Of a stretch of DNA of 64,000 nt, positions 34,761-47,218 are shown one piece after another. The translations under genes were made by a program, and so were the position numbers. A model generated the notes under the pieces. It was not told the origin of the DNA and ran no database searches. It saw only the letters and a list, made by a program, of their open reading frames with translations. Numbering within the stretch: the stretch's first letter is position 1; each line of letters begins with the position of its first letter. The DNA is from Adiantum capillus-veneris. Its lineage: Eukaryota; Streptophyta; Polypodiopsida; Polypodiales; Pteridaceae. Location: positions 90,813,180 through 90,877,179 of the forward strand of contig CM043962.1 in assembly GCA_014529385.2 (NCBI GenBank). The letters are read 5' to 3'.

Positions 34761-35133
34761 ATATACACCATCGGTATTTTGGAAAACTTGAAGGTAATGA
34801 ATTCCTTCCGATATATTGCAAATCCAAGAAAAGGTGACCCTTCTATATTGGAGGAGAAGAAAACATGCCCCTTCAAGAGTTAAGGAGTAGCATATCGTAA
34901 CTCTTCAACATTGGACGAGAAAACAAGTATATGGAGGAAGAGTGTTAACCCTCACGGACACCCTGTCACCTACAACAGACGCCGTATTATTTATTTGGTA
35001 GAGTCAGGGACCGGGCTTGTCGGTCCAATAGGAAAAGGGTAAGAGTGATCGCCGATGAGAGGCGCCCTCTAACTGGAACATTCGAGGGTTAGTTGGCTAA
35101 GCATGGGCGCCCAAGTGTGAATGGGCAAGCTCA

Positions 35134-35140
35134 TATAAAA
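35134..35140 (+). promoter_or_regulatory. TATA box in the LTR of element F
   Basis: tcatataaaagtc lies about 80 bases upstream of the (GT)n tract. It is a plausible RNA polymerase II promoter for the element transcript. Confidence 0.55.
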
Positions 35141-35214
35141 GTCAGCTAAACCTAAAAATCACTCATTCTCTCATTTGTGCAATTTAAGAGTGCTCTTGCT
35201 CCATCTCCATCTCC

Positions 35215-35316
<102 letters not shown>

Positions 35317-35548
35317 TCAAGCATTACGATGGCACGATGATAGCGAGGCGGTTGAGCGCGGTACGACGGTAGCTCCCACTTCTTCGCGGCAAGGAATCTC
35401 CAAGAAGGCGAGCGTAGGGCGGTGAGTGACACACCCTTGCTCTCTTGAGCTTGCTAGATTAATCTGGTTGCGTGCTTGCAGTCATTTGTGGCTCACACAT
35501 AGTGTACGGCAAGTCCCTTGCTTTGACACGTGCGATAGATGCGCACAA

Positions 35549-35570
35549 TTTTGGCGCTATTGCCGGGGAG
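35549..35570 (+). promoter_or_regulatory. Primer-binding region of element F
   Basis: ttttggcgctattgccgggg follows the LTR directly. Many plant Tat/Athila-type Ty3 elements have ttTGGCGCCGTTGCCGGGGA at this position, so the match supports the LTR assignment and the family. Confidence 0.75.
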
Positions 35571-36307
35571 ATGCCTTGCACTAAGCTTGAATAGCACTCT
35601 ATGTTGCTTTGTGGTGCAATGTGAGATGTAGGAAAGGTAGAGAAAGAACGTGTGTGGCTATTGAGAAGGATTTGTGAACTTTGTTTTTACTGCAGTTTAC
35701 TGTTTTTTGTTAATAAGGTGTTATAATTTTTTTGATGCAATGTACTGTTTTCTGTTGATAAGGTGTTAGATTTAAGGTATTAGATCTATAATGTTAGATC
35801 TGTAAGGTGCAGTAAGTATATATGTTAGTCAATTAGTTGTTGTAGTACTGTGTTAAACAATGTATAACAATAGCTCTGTTAGTTGTAAGTAAGTAGGTTA
35901 GGTGTGTGCGCGCGCGGTGTGACTGCAACGACCTTATCCGCAAAAAAAATAAAAAAAATTAAAAATATTTAAAAGGAAGGACCGGGATAGGGAATATTCC
36001 CCAAGCCCAAGCCCAGGCTCAGGCCCCAGTTACCCTTTGGATTTACTTATTTTAGCCTCATGCCTAAGTAAAAATCGACCCTTCTGAATACCATCGAAGC
36101 TTCGGGTAACCGAATGCTGTGCTGTAAAGCACACCATGACCCCCTGAGTGATACGCTCGTTTTGAGCTATCACACACTCTAATCCAAAAACCAATCGTAA
36201 AAAGATATTAAAAAACATCAGAGAACGAGTGAAAACGGGGTGCAAAACGCCCAAAAGATCAAACGATTAACTTTCGAGGGTATTCGCTGACGCCTCTAGG
36301 GTGCCAA

Positions 36308-39300
36308 ATGCACATGCATCTGCGCTTTAATCGTATGCTAGAGGCCGAGCAACTAGCGAGCATTTCGACTTACGCGGGTTCTCAATACCCACCTACCTTA
36401 GGTTCCGGGCCCTTGGCGAGGACCCAAGGTAGTACAACCCAAGATCCAAACATAGCGGCTAATGACTCTTCATCTGACTACGATATTATGAAAGGGCATG
36501 CTACACCAAACCCCGAGCAAGTAAATAAAAACGTACCTGTTTGGGTCCCACAGCCTGAATCTAGTGTGTTTAATCGCTTTATAGAAACCTTTAGTAGAGC
36601 TACTCGCTCTAAACCTGCGGCTAGTGAAGTTCACGAAGGTGAGGGAGAGGTAGGTTTGCCTTAGGTATCTCAGGGGGAGACTATACTCCCCAAGAGATTC
36701 CACGTTGATATCGTGCCCCCTACTTTCATGGAAGACCCTGCAAATCAATCACCCCCCAAAGTTCTACTACCCGATGGTAGGAGTCTTGCGGAGGTGCAAG
36801 AAGTTGAGCGCTATATGCAAGCAGCTAGGGAGAGGGAAATGGAGATTTTCCTAGAACAACGCCGAGCCATGAAGGGAAAGACCCTGGGACAACAGGCATA
36901 GCAATCGAGCAATCGAATGCTCGTGAGTTAGTAGGCAATGTGGGTCAAATTGTGGGGAACAACAATGCTTCCACCTCAAGGGAAACCTCTAGTACCTCAG
37001 GCCTAGAAGGGTTAGTTCTCAACGAAAATTGGCAATATGACCTACAAACTGAAACCTTGACTGACCTATACACGGGTTACACATACCATATAGGTTGGTT
37101 AGAAGTTGTACAATCTACTTCTAGCACCACAAGTCTAGAGGAGCAGCAACAGATGGTATGCAATGTCATCCATAGCATCATCCAATCGGAGACGCAAAAC
37201 CGAGGGATTAACATTCCTTCAATGGGCCTTATGAGAATCTTGGATACGGGCAAGGCCAGACAACCAACACTATCACAAATGGAAACTCCTTCAATGAGTC
37301 CAATGGACCCTTCATATATTGTGTCGCCTGGAGTTTCAGTACAGTCTGAACCCACAAGTAGTAGTTTTACTTTTTAAAATCTAGCTCATTTGTCTCTCAG
37401 AGACACTACGGCTATGATACCTACACCGGTGATGAGTACAAAAAGTACACATTGGACCTCGTTTGCTATCACTGCATTGCTACCTACTATTAGCACAGTG
37501 CCCCCAACAATACCTACAGGTGTGCATCAAGCCTCTATACCTGTCACACCTCATGTCCACGTAGCTCCCACACCCAAGGGCTCACACTCCACAATGGAAT
37601 TATCCAAGCTCTTATTCAAGTGGGCCCATACCATTTAGCAATAACATGTCGTATTTGGCACCGCCTATGCCTAGGGCCACACTTATGAAATTTGGACCAC
37701 CACATGGTACACCACCATACGAGGTATGGGACCCGAGGGCCGCACGAATGCTAAGGCCAAGGCCAACTCCCATCCCACATGTAGTTCCAAGAGCGCCTGC
37801 ACCTGCGGCCACTATACCTATTTATTTAGGAGATTTGGCAACATTTCCTCAAACCATCGGTCGATCTATTGCTTAGAGTATGCGTAACACGCCTGATAGA
37901 GAGCTTAGAAGTAAGGCAGTACAAATAGCCAAGCTCACACAAAAATTTAGTGGAGACAAGGATGTGAGAAAGCATATCTAAGTGTTTGAACAAATATGTG
38001 ATTCTCTAGGAGAACACAATGACCTGCATAAGAGTAATTCTTTAAGCCTAACCTTAAGTGGGAAGGCTGGGGATTGGTATAGAACCTTAACGGTGGAAGA
38101 AAAAACGATTTATCCTACTCTTAGGAGACTATTCTTGAAAGAATACATACGAGAGGGAGTGCTTTGGGGTGTAGCATCTCAGCTCCAGAAAGCCCAATGA
38201 GAAGTGGCTTGAAGCATTTGAATTCTCGTTATAATCCAAATGAGCGCTTCAATAATAACCAATTTCTTGATAGATTCATTAGGGAATTACGACATGAGGA
38301 TATCTACAATGGACTAGTCATTAGAGGCATCATCACTTGGGAAGCAGTCACCACCAATGCGACCCAATTAGAGGATAATTTAATGATTCAAGGAGAAAGA
38401 GTGTATGTTGAGCCTAATCTACTAGCTCCCAAGCATCGGGGCATCAGCTAATGACCCTAAAGTCTATTGCTAAGGAGCCAAAGATATCTGAGATGACTTT
38501 AGTAGATCTCACCAAGGCCATTCAAGAGAGTCTTAGAGACAATCATGCTCCACAAAACAATCATATGTATCCAAGAAGGAAGCAACAATGGTGCTCAGTA
38601 TGCTATGGTCCCCATAGTACTAGTGAATGCTCTACTTTTAGAGTAAAATTCAATGGGAATTGCAATGCTTGTGGGGGAGGTGTGGTCATCAAGTTAAGGA
38701 TTACATAGTATTTAAGTGCGCAATGGCCAATAGACCAACCCTAGCATGGACAGACACACCTCGAGTGCATGCATTGATGCCGGCCCTACCTCTTGAACAA
38801 ATTTCACAACACATGGTCCCTGGGGCCCAAAATGTTGTTCAAACAACACCCTTACCACCTCCAGTGCTAGGACCGTAACCACCACATCTGAGAATCACTT
38901 CTATGAATCAAGTGGGTTGTGAGTCATTTATTGCTTGTTTGGAAGGCTATGAGGAAGATAGACCCCAATATTGCGTATGGGATTGATGTGCTTGAAGAAA
39001 GTCTACAATACTACATGGAGGACTATTGGGGACAAGTCAAACTTGTCTATCAAGTAGCTGCTCTTGCTGCAAGAGGCCAAAATATCAATTACACTGCCAA
39101 GAGACCACCTCTTCAATGCTATGAGTGTGGAGGTCCACATCGTGTGGCCGAGTGTCCTACTAGGCTACAAAAGAACGCCACACTGATGCACACCATACAA
39201 GCGAGCACGTCTACAATGCCGATACTCATGTGTAATCAATGTGGTATAGATCATCTAATTGCCCAATGTCCGAATAATCCAAATGCACCGAAGATCATGC

Positions 39301-39349
39301 CATTAAACTTGATTGAGGTTATCGAGGAGCCATCACAAAGTACACCTGT
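36308..39349 (+). pseudogene. Element F gag with multiple zinc knuckles (decayed, first part)
   Basis: Gag of a plant Ty3-type element, in at least three frames with stops near 36662, 36899 and 37976. The N-terminal half is low-complexity and proline/serine rich. At about 37880-38200 the Retrotrans_gag core reads LTQKFSGDKDVRKHI, FEQICDSLGEHNDLHKSN and LSGKAGDWYRTLTVEEKTIY, continuing with NQFLDRFIRELRHEDIYNGL after 38164. Zinc knuckles follow: CSVCYGPHSTSEC near 38595, CYECGGPHRVAEC near 39118 and CNQCGIDHLIAQC near 39235. The frame is then cut by LINE G after SQSTPV and resumes at 46658. The start at 36308 is the first ATG of the longest N-terminal frame. Confidence 0.75.
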
Positions 39350-39853
39350 ATTTTTTATTATTATTATTATTACTTTTATTTTATTTTTAAATAATTTTTT
39401 TTATTTTTATTTTGAATCTAAAGATTGAGAAATACTCTCATCGAAACACTATTAGGAGCCTTGAGAACAGAAACTACGCGCTCGTCGCTGCTGCTATGTA
39501 GTCCTCGCTACACCAACCCCCCCCCCTCCCCCCCTAGCGCTACCTAATCCTCTCGCTGGCAGCCTCCCTCCCCCCCGCCTGCCCTCAGCCCCCGCCGCCC
39601 CTACCCGTTCGTCCGCCCTCAACCCCAGCTGCCCTCTCCCTTGGGCCTATTTCGCTGCCCTGCCCGCTTGCCCCAGCCCGCTGCCCCCCCCTTGTCGGCC
39701 CGTTCGCCCGCCCGTTTGGTTCCTCCTCCTCGATACTCCCTACAGTTCGGCACCTTCGGCACTTGTTTCAATTCCTTGGAGCATTATTTGGCGCGCCCTA
39801 TTGCAGCACCCTCCCGTCCTCCCCCCCTTCTTACGCCACAACAGTAGACACCG

Positions 39854-41148
39854 ATGGAGGCTCCAGCTTCGCCACAGAGGGACTCGCCAGAAGCCCCCTC
39901 GCCTGACCACGCTGAGCCCACCATTCGACTTGCTCTCTCGCTAACAGAGCAAGCGAGCCTTGCCGCCGTAGAGGTAGAGCGATTTTGCAGGCGACCTCCA
40001 TCATCTGCAAGATTCTCGACACCCGACCTAGCAGAGGAGAGTTGCGAGACCTTCTCCAGGCCCGCCTTCTCGTAGAGGTGGGCAAGATCTTGGATGTCCA
40101 GATTCTCGGACGGGGTTACTATAAGATCGAGTTTGAGTCCTCCGAGATGGCGTCCAAGGTCATAGCTATGAGTCCACTGGCCATCCAAGCATCACGTGCC
40201 CACTTTCGATAGTGGCGACATGGTTTTGACCTAGCTTCGGATGTTCTAGTAGAGGAGGCAGACATCCCCATCTCAGTCTGCTTTTCGGGTTTACGGAGGG
40301 AGTACTTACCACTTCTTTCCAGGATCGGTTCCGCCATTGGGACTGTCTTGGAGACACCTCGTACGGCAGCATCAGTGGCTGCCAAGGCAGCTGGCATTCC
40401 CTCAGTTTGAGTTTTGTTCAGAGATACTCACAGGCTCCCGAAGATTATCCTTTTACATCGGGTGAGTGAGGATTGGTTTCGACAGAGTGTGAAGTACTCG
40501 GGCCTCCAGATGGGCCATCTAGCGAAGGCCTGTCCACGGAGGAGGCCGCGACGTGCACCACAGTCTCAACCCCAGCCTGCCAGGGCTGGCCCGCAACCAC
40601 AGCCAGCGGCATAGCCCACAGATGCAGAGCCACCCTCTGAGCCTGGGGCTCCAGCGGAGGAGGGGCGGCAGCAGGCCCGTGGCCAACGACGCCACGGACC
40701 ACAGTGTCAGCTTGGCACTCAGAGTGGCCCTCAGGTGCCTACTCAACAGCAGTGGGTTCCCACGGGGAACCGTTCTGGTCCTCTTGAGCAGAAGGAGATC
40801 CCTGCGCCAGCCCCCACCTCCGCTTCTCCCTTGACAGCCGCTCCCCCCCCAGAGTTTCCCCCCTCTTCCTCATCCTCCCCGCCTTCTGCTCCCGTCGCCT
40901 CTCCACCTCGCCCCTCTACCTCTGTCGCCCCATCCCGGCACTCTTCTCCTCCACTCCCCCCAGCTCCTTCTCACCCCCCTCCTGCTCCAGTTTCACAGTC
41001 GGCTCACGAGACTGATCCCTCTCCAGCGGCTAGGAGATCTCTTGGCAGCGCCTTTGCCATGAGTCGCTTAGCGAGAGAGGGTCAGCCCTTCTTGTGGCCC
41101 CCTTTGCAGATTCATACATCCTCCTTGCAGCTATGCCTCGTGGGATGA
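39854..41148 (+). pseudogene. LINE G ORF1 (RNA-binding gag-like protein)
   Basis: ORF1 of a plant LINE, the likely RNA-binding particle protein. The start ATG at 39854 gives MEAPASPQRDSPEAPSPDHA. The frame then shifts to one reading ICKILDTRPSRGELRDLLQA and ILGRGYYKIEFESSEMASKV, which resembles the DUF4283/RRM-like block of plant LINE ORF1 proteins. Near 40500 SGLQMGHLAKACPRRRPRR is the second half of a CCHC knuckle whose two first Cys are changed. The C-terminal part (40735-41148) is a long proline/serine-rich tail. Stops at 40210-40212 and 40408-40410 and frame changes show it is broken. A microsatellite-like (TTA)n run opens the element at 39352-39380. Confidence 0.7.
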
Positions 41149-41751
41149 CGAGCATTGACATCTGACGCCGCTGGGACTTCTTCGACTACGGGTTCACTCA
41201 TTTTCTCGGTGATTCCGCAGCAGACCATGAGGTAGCTTGCTTTAGGGTCCATGTTTTGTTCCTTGCCGCTAGGGGGACAGAGGCCTTGGACTTGGCAGTT
41301 GGTTTCTCCTTCCCCCTCTGTGGTAGGGCCGAGACAGAGTGGTCCCTCGACTCAGTGGTGGGATGGTTGCATACACAGGTCTTAGAGTTCTCTCACCACA
41401 TGGGAGAACTTGGAGTTACAGATATGCTGCAGACTTTGTGGCCATTGGCCAAGTTTGCGGTGACACCTCCAGACTCACACCTCCAGACTCAGCAGGATGT
41501 AGGCACATTGTGGTGTACTTCTTTGTTGATACACAGTGTTTGCCTTGCTATGTATACATTCATGAGGACTCTTGGACAGAGGAGGTTGCTTTACGCACGG
41601 CTTGCTCTGCTTGGGCTTGGGCTAGGAACTCACTGCAGTCGCGCCTATCTAGAGGATGCTCGGATGCGGATTACTCCCCATCCAAGCCTGCCTCGAAGAT
41701 AGCCCGTCTTGTTGCTGCTGCAGCATCTGTTCTCTCTCACTCCCCACGAGG

Positions 41752-42665
41752 ACCGTCTCATGGAACATGCAGGGACTAGGTGGGCCCCAGTTTCAGCGCG
41801 ACAGCGGGGCCGATTGCGTCAGGAGCTTTAGCGTTGCCTTGTGGGAGGAGAGATTGATCTCCTTATGCTTCAGGAGCACCATCTGTGTGAGAGCCGCATT
41901 CGGCGATGTGGTCAGAGTTTGCGTGGACGATATGATACCTTTTGGTCAGCAGCTTTTGGACCTGAAGGCATCCAGGGTGGGGTATGTATGACTATTGTGG
42001 ACTCATTGCAGTAGGCCATTGTGGGCAGAGGGATTATTGTGTCAGGCAGGGCTCAATGGATTACTATGCAGGTTCAAGGTGACCTTGTGGGCTTCCTGAA
42101 CATCTATGCAACCAATGTGGCAAGTGCTCGTGCAGAGTTTTGGTCACAGATTGTTGAGTCTTTGCCATCGCAGGCCAATCATTGGTGTATAGGAGGGGAC
42201 TTCAACATGTTGGAGGACCCTTCTGACAGGATTGGTGGCAGCCATGCTACTGTGCATGGAGTCGAGTTGGCAGCTTGGGAGAGGTTGTGTATGACTTTGA
42301 GGGTCTCGGATACATGGTAGCACTCTGGTTTTGTGAGGCCCCCAGACAGTCTTGCCTTCTCTAGATCGGACCGCAGAGTGGGAGGAGTGAATCTATCGCG
42401 GATAGATCGCTTCTACACTAGTGACCACTTCAGTGACCCTGGGGGTTCAGTGGGCATCCTGGTAGGGACATCCTTCTCGGACCATGCACCAGTGATCCTC
42501 ACAGTGGCAGACAGGCAGAGGATTGGGAGCACGATGCTTCGCATCCCAGAGAGGGTCTTGTTGGACTCAGCACTCAGAGAGAGGGTAGAGGCTCTCTGGA
42601 AAGAGGGCATGGACAGCGAGGTTTCACCTGTAGACACAGTGGCCTCAAGGCCTAGCTCAACTTAG
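41752..42665 (+). pseudogene. LINE G ORF2 endonuclease domain
   Basis: Exonuclease-endonuclease-phosphatase domain that nicks target DNA to prime reverse transcription. In order: VSWNMQGLGGPQFQ (N-terminal Asn motif), after a frame change LLMLQEHHLCESR (the catalytic Glu motif), YDTFWSAAFGPEGIQGGVCM, then GRGIIVSGRAQWITMQVQ, NIYATN, WCIGGDFNMLEDPSDRIGG (the Asp-x-Asn motif), NLSRIDRFYTS and SFSDHAPVILTV (the Ser-Asp-His motif). All main catalytic residues are visible, but across at least two frames with stops near 42014 and 42318. This is the plant L1-type endonuclease. Confidence 0.85.
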
Positions 42666-42669
42666 CCAC

Positions 42670-44880
42670 TTTTTTCTTCAGGAGTCTCTGGCTCGCCGGG
42701 CTGCAGCGAGAGAAGCGGAGCAACATCTCAGACGAGGCATTGCTTCACTACAGAGGATGCAGGAGCAGCATCCAGACAGTCCATGGTTGGAGGAGCAGTT
42801 ACAGCAGGCTCGATAGGAGCTTGCTAGCACAGAGGAGAGGCGTCATGAGTTTGCCTTTCACCGACAGGCATCTCAGTGGACTCAAGTGGGTGACAGAGTG
42901 ACTGGTGCCTTTTTTGAGACAGTGGGACCTCGGCACTCGCATGCCAAGGTCATTCAGTTGAGGAGGCCCGATGGGTCAGCTGCTTGTGAGCCCGAGGATA
43001 TGCGTGCAGTTGCTACTGACTTTTACCATGAGTTATTATTGGCTGAGCCTCAGTCAGAGCGGCAGGATGCATGCAGGGAGAAGGTTTGGGCACAGATGCC
43101 ATGTCTTGTGACAGAGGAGATGCGCCAGAGGATAGAGATGCCACTTCAGCTTGAGGAGCTAGATGCGGCTCTTAGGGCCCTCCCTCGTGGTAGTTGTCCA
43201 GGTGAGGATGGGTTGACTCCCAACTTTTTCTTGGAGTACTGGGACATGCTTGGCCCAGATCTTTATAGTGCTTTTCAGTACATTTTGCACACAGGAGTGA
43301 TGCCTGACAGCATGAGTGAGGGCCTGATCTACCTCATTCCCAAGGAGGGTGGCTCCTTGGATGAGATTCGACAGTGGCGTCCCATCACCATCCTCAACTC
43401 AGCCTACAAAATTCTTGCTAAGGCTCTGAGTTTGAGGATTCAACCACTTTTAGAGAGCCTTATACATGGGACTCAGACAGGTTTTGTCAAGGAACGCAGT
43501 ATCCTTGACAACATCTTCACTTTCTGGGAGGCTTCTGCCCTGGCACGGCTCCGTGGTGAGGACCTTGTGATTCTTCTTCTCGATTTTGAGAAGGCATACG
43601 ACTGAGTTGACTGGGACTTTCTAGAGGGCACTCTCCGCAGGATGGGCTTCTGAGATGCTTGGATCAAAGGGGTGTCGGCTTTGTACAGACAGGCTCACAG
43701 TCAGGTGCTTTTGGCAAGACGGAGAGGTGAGAGCTTCATGCTCACACACTCGGTCAGACACGGTTTTCCTCTTGCCCCCTTTCTCTTTCTGTTCTATGCG
43801 GAGGCGATGAGCAGATTTTTGGTGTCACAGCAGGTTGGTCTTCGGGGCTTAGCACTCCCTATTCGGGGAGATGAGCTACTGGACGCTAAGTTTGCCGATG
43901 ACTCAGCCTTGTACTTAGATGGCCAAGAGGCCAATCTTCACAGATGTGAGCAGGCTTTGGAGACCTTCTGTTGTGCATCGGGCGCACTAATCAACTGGAG
44001 AAAGACAGTGGCTTTCTCGGTTGGTAGTGCTCCTGTGCCAGATTGGATGCCAGGAGAGGGTTTCAGGTGGATTCCCCCAGGGACTGCAGTTCGGTACTTG
44101 GTTGTCATGCTGGTTTGGACTTGTCTCCCGAGCAGCAGATTGCTCCTCTTCTCCTGTCCATCAGAAGAAAGCTGTTACATTGGAGCTCAGCACGACTTTC
44201 GCTGGCTGGTAGAGTAGTAGTTGGCAACCAAGTGCTGTTGGCGACTATGTGGTACATCATTTCCTGCTGGATCTTCTCGAGTTCTTGTATCAGCCAGGTA
44301 GAGAGGCTGATCAGGAACTTCCTTTGGTCAGGACAGGACACTCAGATGGCCCTAGCCAGGGTGGCTTGGTCGGTCATCACGCTTCCTTGTTCTCAGGGAG
44401 GGCTTGGGATCATTGATCCAGCACAGCAGAGCAGAGCCCTTCTTGGGAAGTTCATAGTCAAGGACTTCTTCCAGGTGAGGAGCCCTGGAAGGAGTTCTTG
44501 TTGCAGAGGCTTCGTGCCAGGGTGCCTCAGTCAGGAGGCCCTTGGCAACCTTCGACCAGATGGATCTTTACAGAGATGCGCCGAGTTGGTTTGAGTAGGA
44601 GACTGGAGGACCGCTTCGCTGTGAGTTTGCTTCGTTCTTGGGAGCTCTTACGGCGTGGCCTGGAGCAGCGACAGCCGATGTGCACGGAGGAGCGCCTACG
44701 GCAGCCCCTCGTCTGGAACCCCATGGTTAGCACTCAGAGAGGCCACTTGGTTGGTAGTCGGCCTCATGTTTCCTGGGGTCCCATGGCAGTAGGTCCATCG
44801 CGCTCTCTAAGTGACTGGCTAGAGTTCACAGGTTTGTCAGAGGAGGTGCAGGGTTTCCAGCTCTACAGGGCATGAGAGGG
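42670..44880 (+). pseudogene. LINE G ORF2 reverse transcriptase domain
   Basis: Non-LTR reverse transcriptase. The frame at 42886-43605 reads LRALPRGSCPGEDGLTPNFF, SEGLIYLIPKEGGSLDEIRQ, WRPITILNSAYKILAKALSL, HGTQTGFVKERSILDNI and VILLLDFEKAYD (the first palm Asp). It is then broken by a TGA where the family normally has Arg before VDWDFL. After a further stop, 43672-44217 reads SVRHGFPLAPFLFLFYAEAM and AKFADDSALYL (FADD, the catalytic pair). The thumb continues in another frame at 44170-44480 with RLSLAGRVVVGNQVLLATMW and QGGLGIIDPAQQSRALLGKF. It ends just before the solo LTR insertion. Confidence 0.9.
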
Positions 44881-44883
44881 GCG

Positions 44884-45296
44884 TGTTAGTACCTGATCTG
44901 TCAGGGCAGTCAGGGCATTCAGGGTATTCAAGAGATTGTATTTTGAACTATAACTAAGACCTTTAACTTTTGAACCTTAGGGATATGTGGACATTAGTAC
45001 TTATATTTTTGGGTAGTTGGGAATGTGCCTTAGGGTATCTGATGGCGTGAGGCAGTTTCAGGATAACTAACGAGGCAGTTCTCTTTTCTCCTGATCTCGT
45101 ACTGCTGTTTATGCTCTGTAATTGGGTGATGATGATGAAGTTAATGTGATGGCAGTCTCTTTTCCTCTTCCTTATGGTGTTCTTTACTTATTTACTTTGT
45201 AGTATTGTGTATGAATACTCAGTGTATTGTTCCTGTTTCTTGAATAACTGCATGTTACTTGCATTGAATACCTGGTAGGGTTGTGTGCCCCTAACA
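44884..45296. repeat. Solo LTR (element H) inserted in LINE ORF2
   Basis: 413 bases that start TGTTAGTACCTG and end GTGCCCCTAACA, so the ends form the usual TGTTAG/CTAACA inverted pair. It is flanked by a perfect 5-bp duplication, gggcg (44879-44883 and 45297-45301). Removing it and one gggcg rejoins the ORF2 C-terminal region. It holds no coding sequence, primer site or polypurine tract, as expected for a solo LTR left by LTR-LTR recombination. A short non-autonomous (SMART-like) element is less likely. Orientation cannot be told. Confidence 0.85.
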
Positions 45297-45301
45297 GGGC
45301 G

Positions 45302-46380
45302 CAGAGCATGTGTCAAGACATCTCAGAGTCAGTTCCAGCTGAGTGGCTCACGCCTCTCGAGCCAGTAGCACCCCAGTGGATGGGAGCCTTCACACGACTG
45401 GAGGTTCTCATTTCAGTCAGGGCCTGCTCAGAGACTGTCCCAGCCCTGTTCTTCGAGCTTCAAGGTGGGGGACGATTACAACGAGTTGCAGTAGAGGCCC
45501 CGCAGGTAGCAGAGTGCTATTTTCAGAGGATCCGAGTTGTGGGCATATGTGGGAGGACTAGCGTCATAGACCCTGACCCAGCAGCTCTTGAGACTGGACA
45601 CTGGAGGCTATGGGCTTGGGAGTGTTGTCCACTGGCACGAGTACAGTGGGATCGTGGTGAGTGGCTATGGAGGGACCCCTTCTCTTCTGCAGACCACCCA
45701 GGAGTCCCCGTCTTTCAATACATTGTTCGGCTTGGACGGCATATACTTGCAGCACAAAGAGAGGCATGCCCCGCTGCAGCACGTCATTGGCAGGAGGAGG
45801 GCCTCACAGTCGAGTTCTTGGCAGCCTTTTGGCAGAGGCTGTGGGACTCTAGAAGCCGAGGCGCGTCACTTTGTTTAAGTGGTTGGTTGCACACAGAGCT
45901 ACAGCAGTAGGGAGCTAGCTTGTGCATAGTGGTCTCTCGGTCGCATGTGCAGCCTGTGACCAATTGGTGGAGAGTCAAGGTCATTGTCTTTGGGACTATC
46001 CCTCGGCCCAGCAGGTGTGGCTACGAGTTCTTCGGCTGATGCCTACTCTCTCCACGGCTAGACAATACACTTGGGGGGCAGTGGCTTGGTCCACTCTCAC
46101 GGGCCCGGCACTTCAGTTTGAGCTATCTTCCACTAGCAAGATGATAGTGATACAGGGGGGGCGTCCTACACTGCAGCCTGCTACTACAGAGCTTACTCCA
46201 CAGGAGTGGTGCAGTGAGAGAGAGGAGTGTTGGGAGCTCATCAGTGGCCTGACACTTTGGTTCATCTGGCGGGCCCGCTATTTTCGCATTTTTGAGGCCT
46301 GCTCTGTGCCGCCAGAGACTGTTCGTGACTTTTGGCTGGAGCTGATCCATACTCTCAGAGAACAGCTTAAGGGACTATAG
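45302..46380 (+). pseudogene. LINE G ORF2 C-terminal zinc-finger region
   Basis: C-terminal part of ORF2 after the solo LTR. The first frame (to 45910) reads QDISESVPAEWLTPLEPVAP, QWMGAFTRLEVLISVRACSE and ILAAQREACPAAARHWQEEG. After a TAG it continues in another frame with VACAACDQLVESQGHCLWDY and PSAQQVWLRVLRLM. The C-x2-C-x8-H-C-like cluster followed by aW is the zf-RVT pattern of plant LINEs. The last part (to 46380) contains WELISGLTLWFIWRARYFRI and ends EQLKGL with a TAG, some 250 bases before the poly(A). Confidence 0.75.
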
Positions 46381-46657
46381 GGCAGCTTCAACCACATGCG
46401 GGAGCACCGCGAGGCTTTCCTTCGACTCTGGCGCCCTGGGCCTTCTACACCATTGTCCAGGGTGTGCTCAGATGGCACTACCGACCACCTGTGTGGCTCT
46501 TCCCTCCTCACATCCCTTGATTTAGCCTCATTGTATATATGTTGTTCTTTCATTGGGAGAGTCTCCCCATCATGTTTGTTGTAGCCCTCTCTTGCAGAGG
46601 TGGTTGTAGCCCTACGGGCAGCTTTCATTAACTCTCAAAAAAAAAAAGTACACATGT

Positions 46658-47213
46658 GGTACTAGTAAACGTATTCACACGATCGATGCTCCAAAAACAA
46701 AATTAGTATTCTTGAGGAAAGAGACACGGCATCAATTGCCCAATCTCAAAAAAAGAAAACACGAAAGAAGAGATTGCAAAAAGCAGCGAAGTCAGACCCC
46801 AGTTCAAAGACCAACATAGGGACTGGTGACGACCTCGTATATATGAACGACGTTGAAGAGGATTTTGATTCAGGTGAAACCATGGAGACCAAAACGACCA
46901 CTAAGAAAGAAACCAACAAGGAAGATCGTCATGAGCCACAATAGCCAGGATCCAAGAAAAACATAAGAACTTATCCAAACCCTACAGAGGAGATTGAGCG
47001 AGTCAAGCAATTAAGGAGTTTGGTAGAAGATACCCAAAGGGATCTAGAACCATCACTTAGGCAGATCCACATTAGAGACACATTGTTCCCTACACAACAA
47101 CAACCTGACAAAGTCCATAGACCCCTAGCCATACCTAGGGTCATCCAAGAAGAAAGTGACTTAAAGTCATGGGAAAGTGGGCGTACTCACTTCTTGTTGG
47201 AAAGAATGCTTAC
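46658..47213 (+). pseudogene. Element F coding sequence between insertions G and I
   Basis: Continuation of element F after the LINE. The frame resumes after STHVVLVNVFTR and then shifts to read SKNIRTYPNPTEEIERVKQL, RSLVEDTQRDLEPSLRQIHI and LAIPRVIQEESDLKSWESGR, ending at LLERMLTE where copia I is inserted. The content is charged and hydrophilic, a gag-to-protease spacer. A stop (TAG near 46942) lies in frame. No enzymatic motif is visible. Joining to 51127 gives LPDPIKEMEIPSSPHQG, which shows that the two sides belong together. Confidence 0.65.
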
Positions 47214-47218
47214 AGAGG

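Larger units (their letters stand above)
39350..46646 (+). mobile_element. Element G: LINE (non-LTR retrotransposon), plus strand
   Basis: A LINE inserted in the gag-pro coding region of element F. The flanks agtacacctgt (39339-39349) and agtacacatgt (46647-46657) are an 11-bp target duplication with one mismatch, and a short poly(A) (46637-46646) ends the element. It encodes an ORF1 with a possible zinc knuckle, then ORF2 with apurinic-type endonuclease, reverse transcriptase and a zf-RVT-like C-terminus. It is GC-rich compared with its surroundings. A solo LTR (44884-45296) is inserted in ORF2. Several TGA and TAG codons and frameshifts make it inactive. Confidence 0.9.

Noticed and set aside
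46658-47213. Possible stand-alone gene between LINE G and copia I
   Set aside because: The flanks rejoin with element F coding DNA on both sides once the insertions are removed, so it is part of F.
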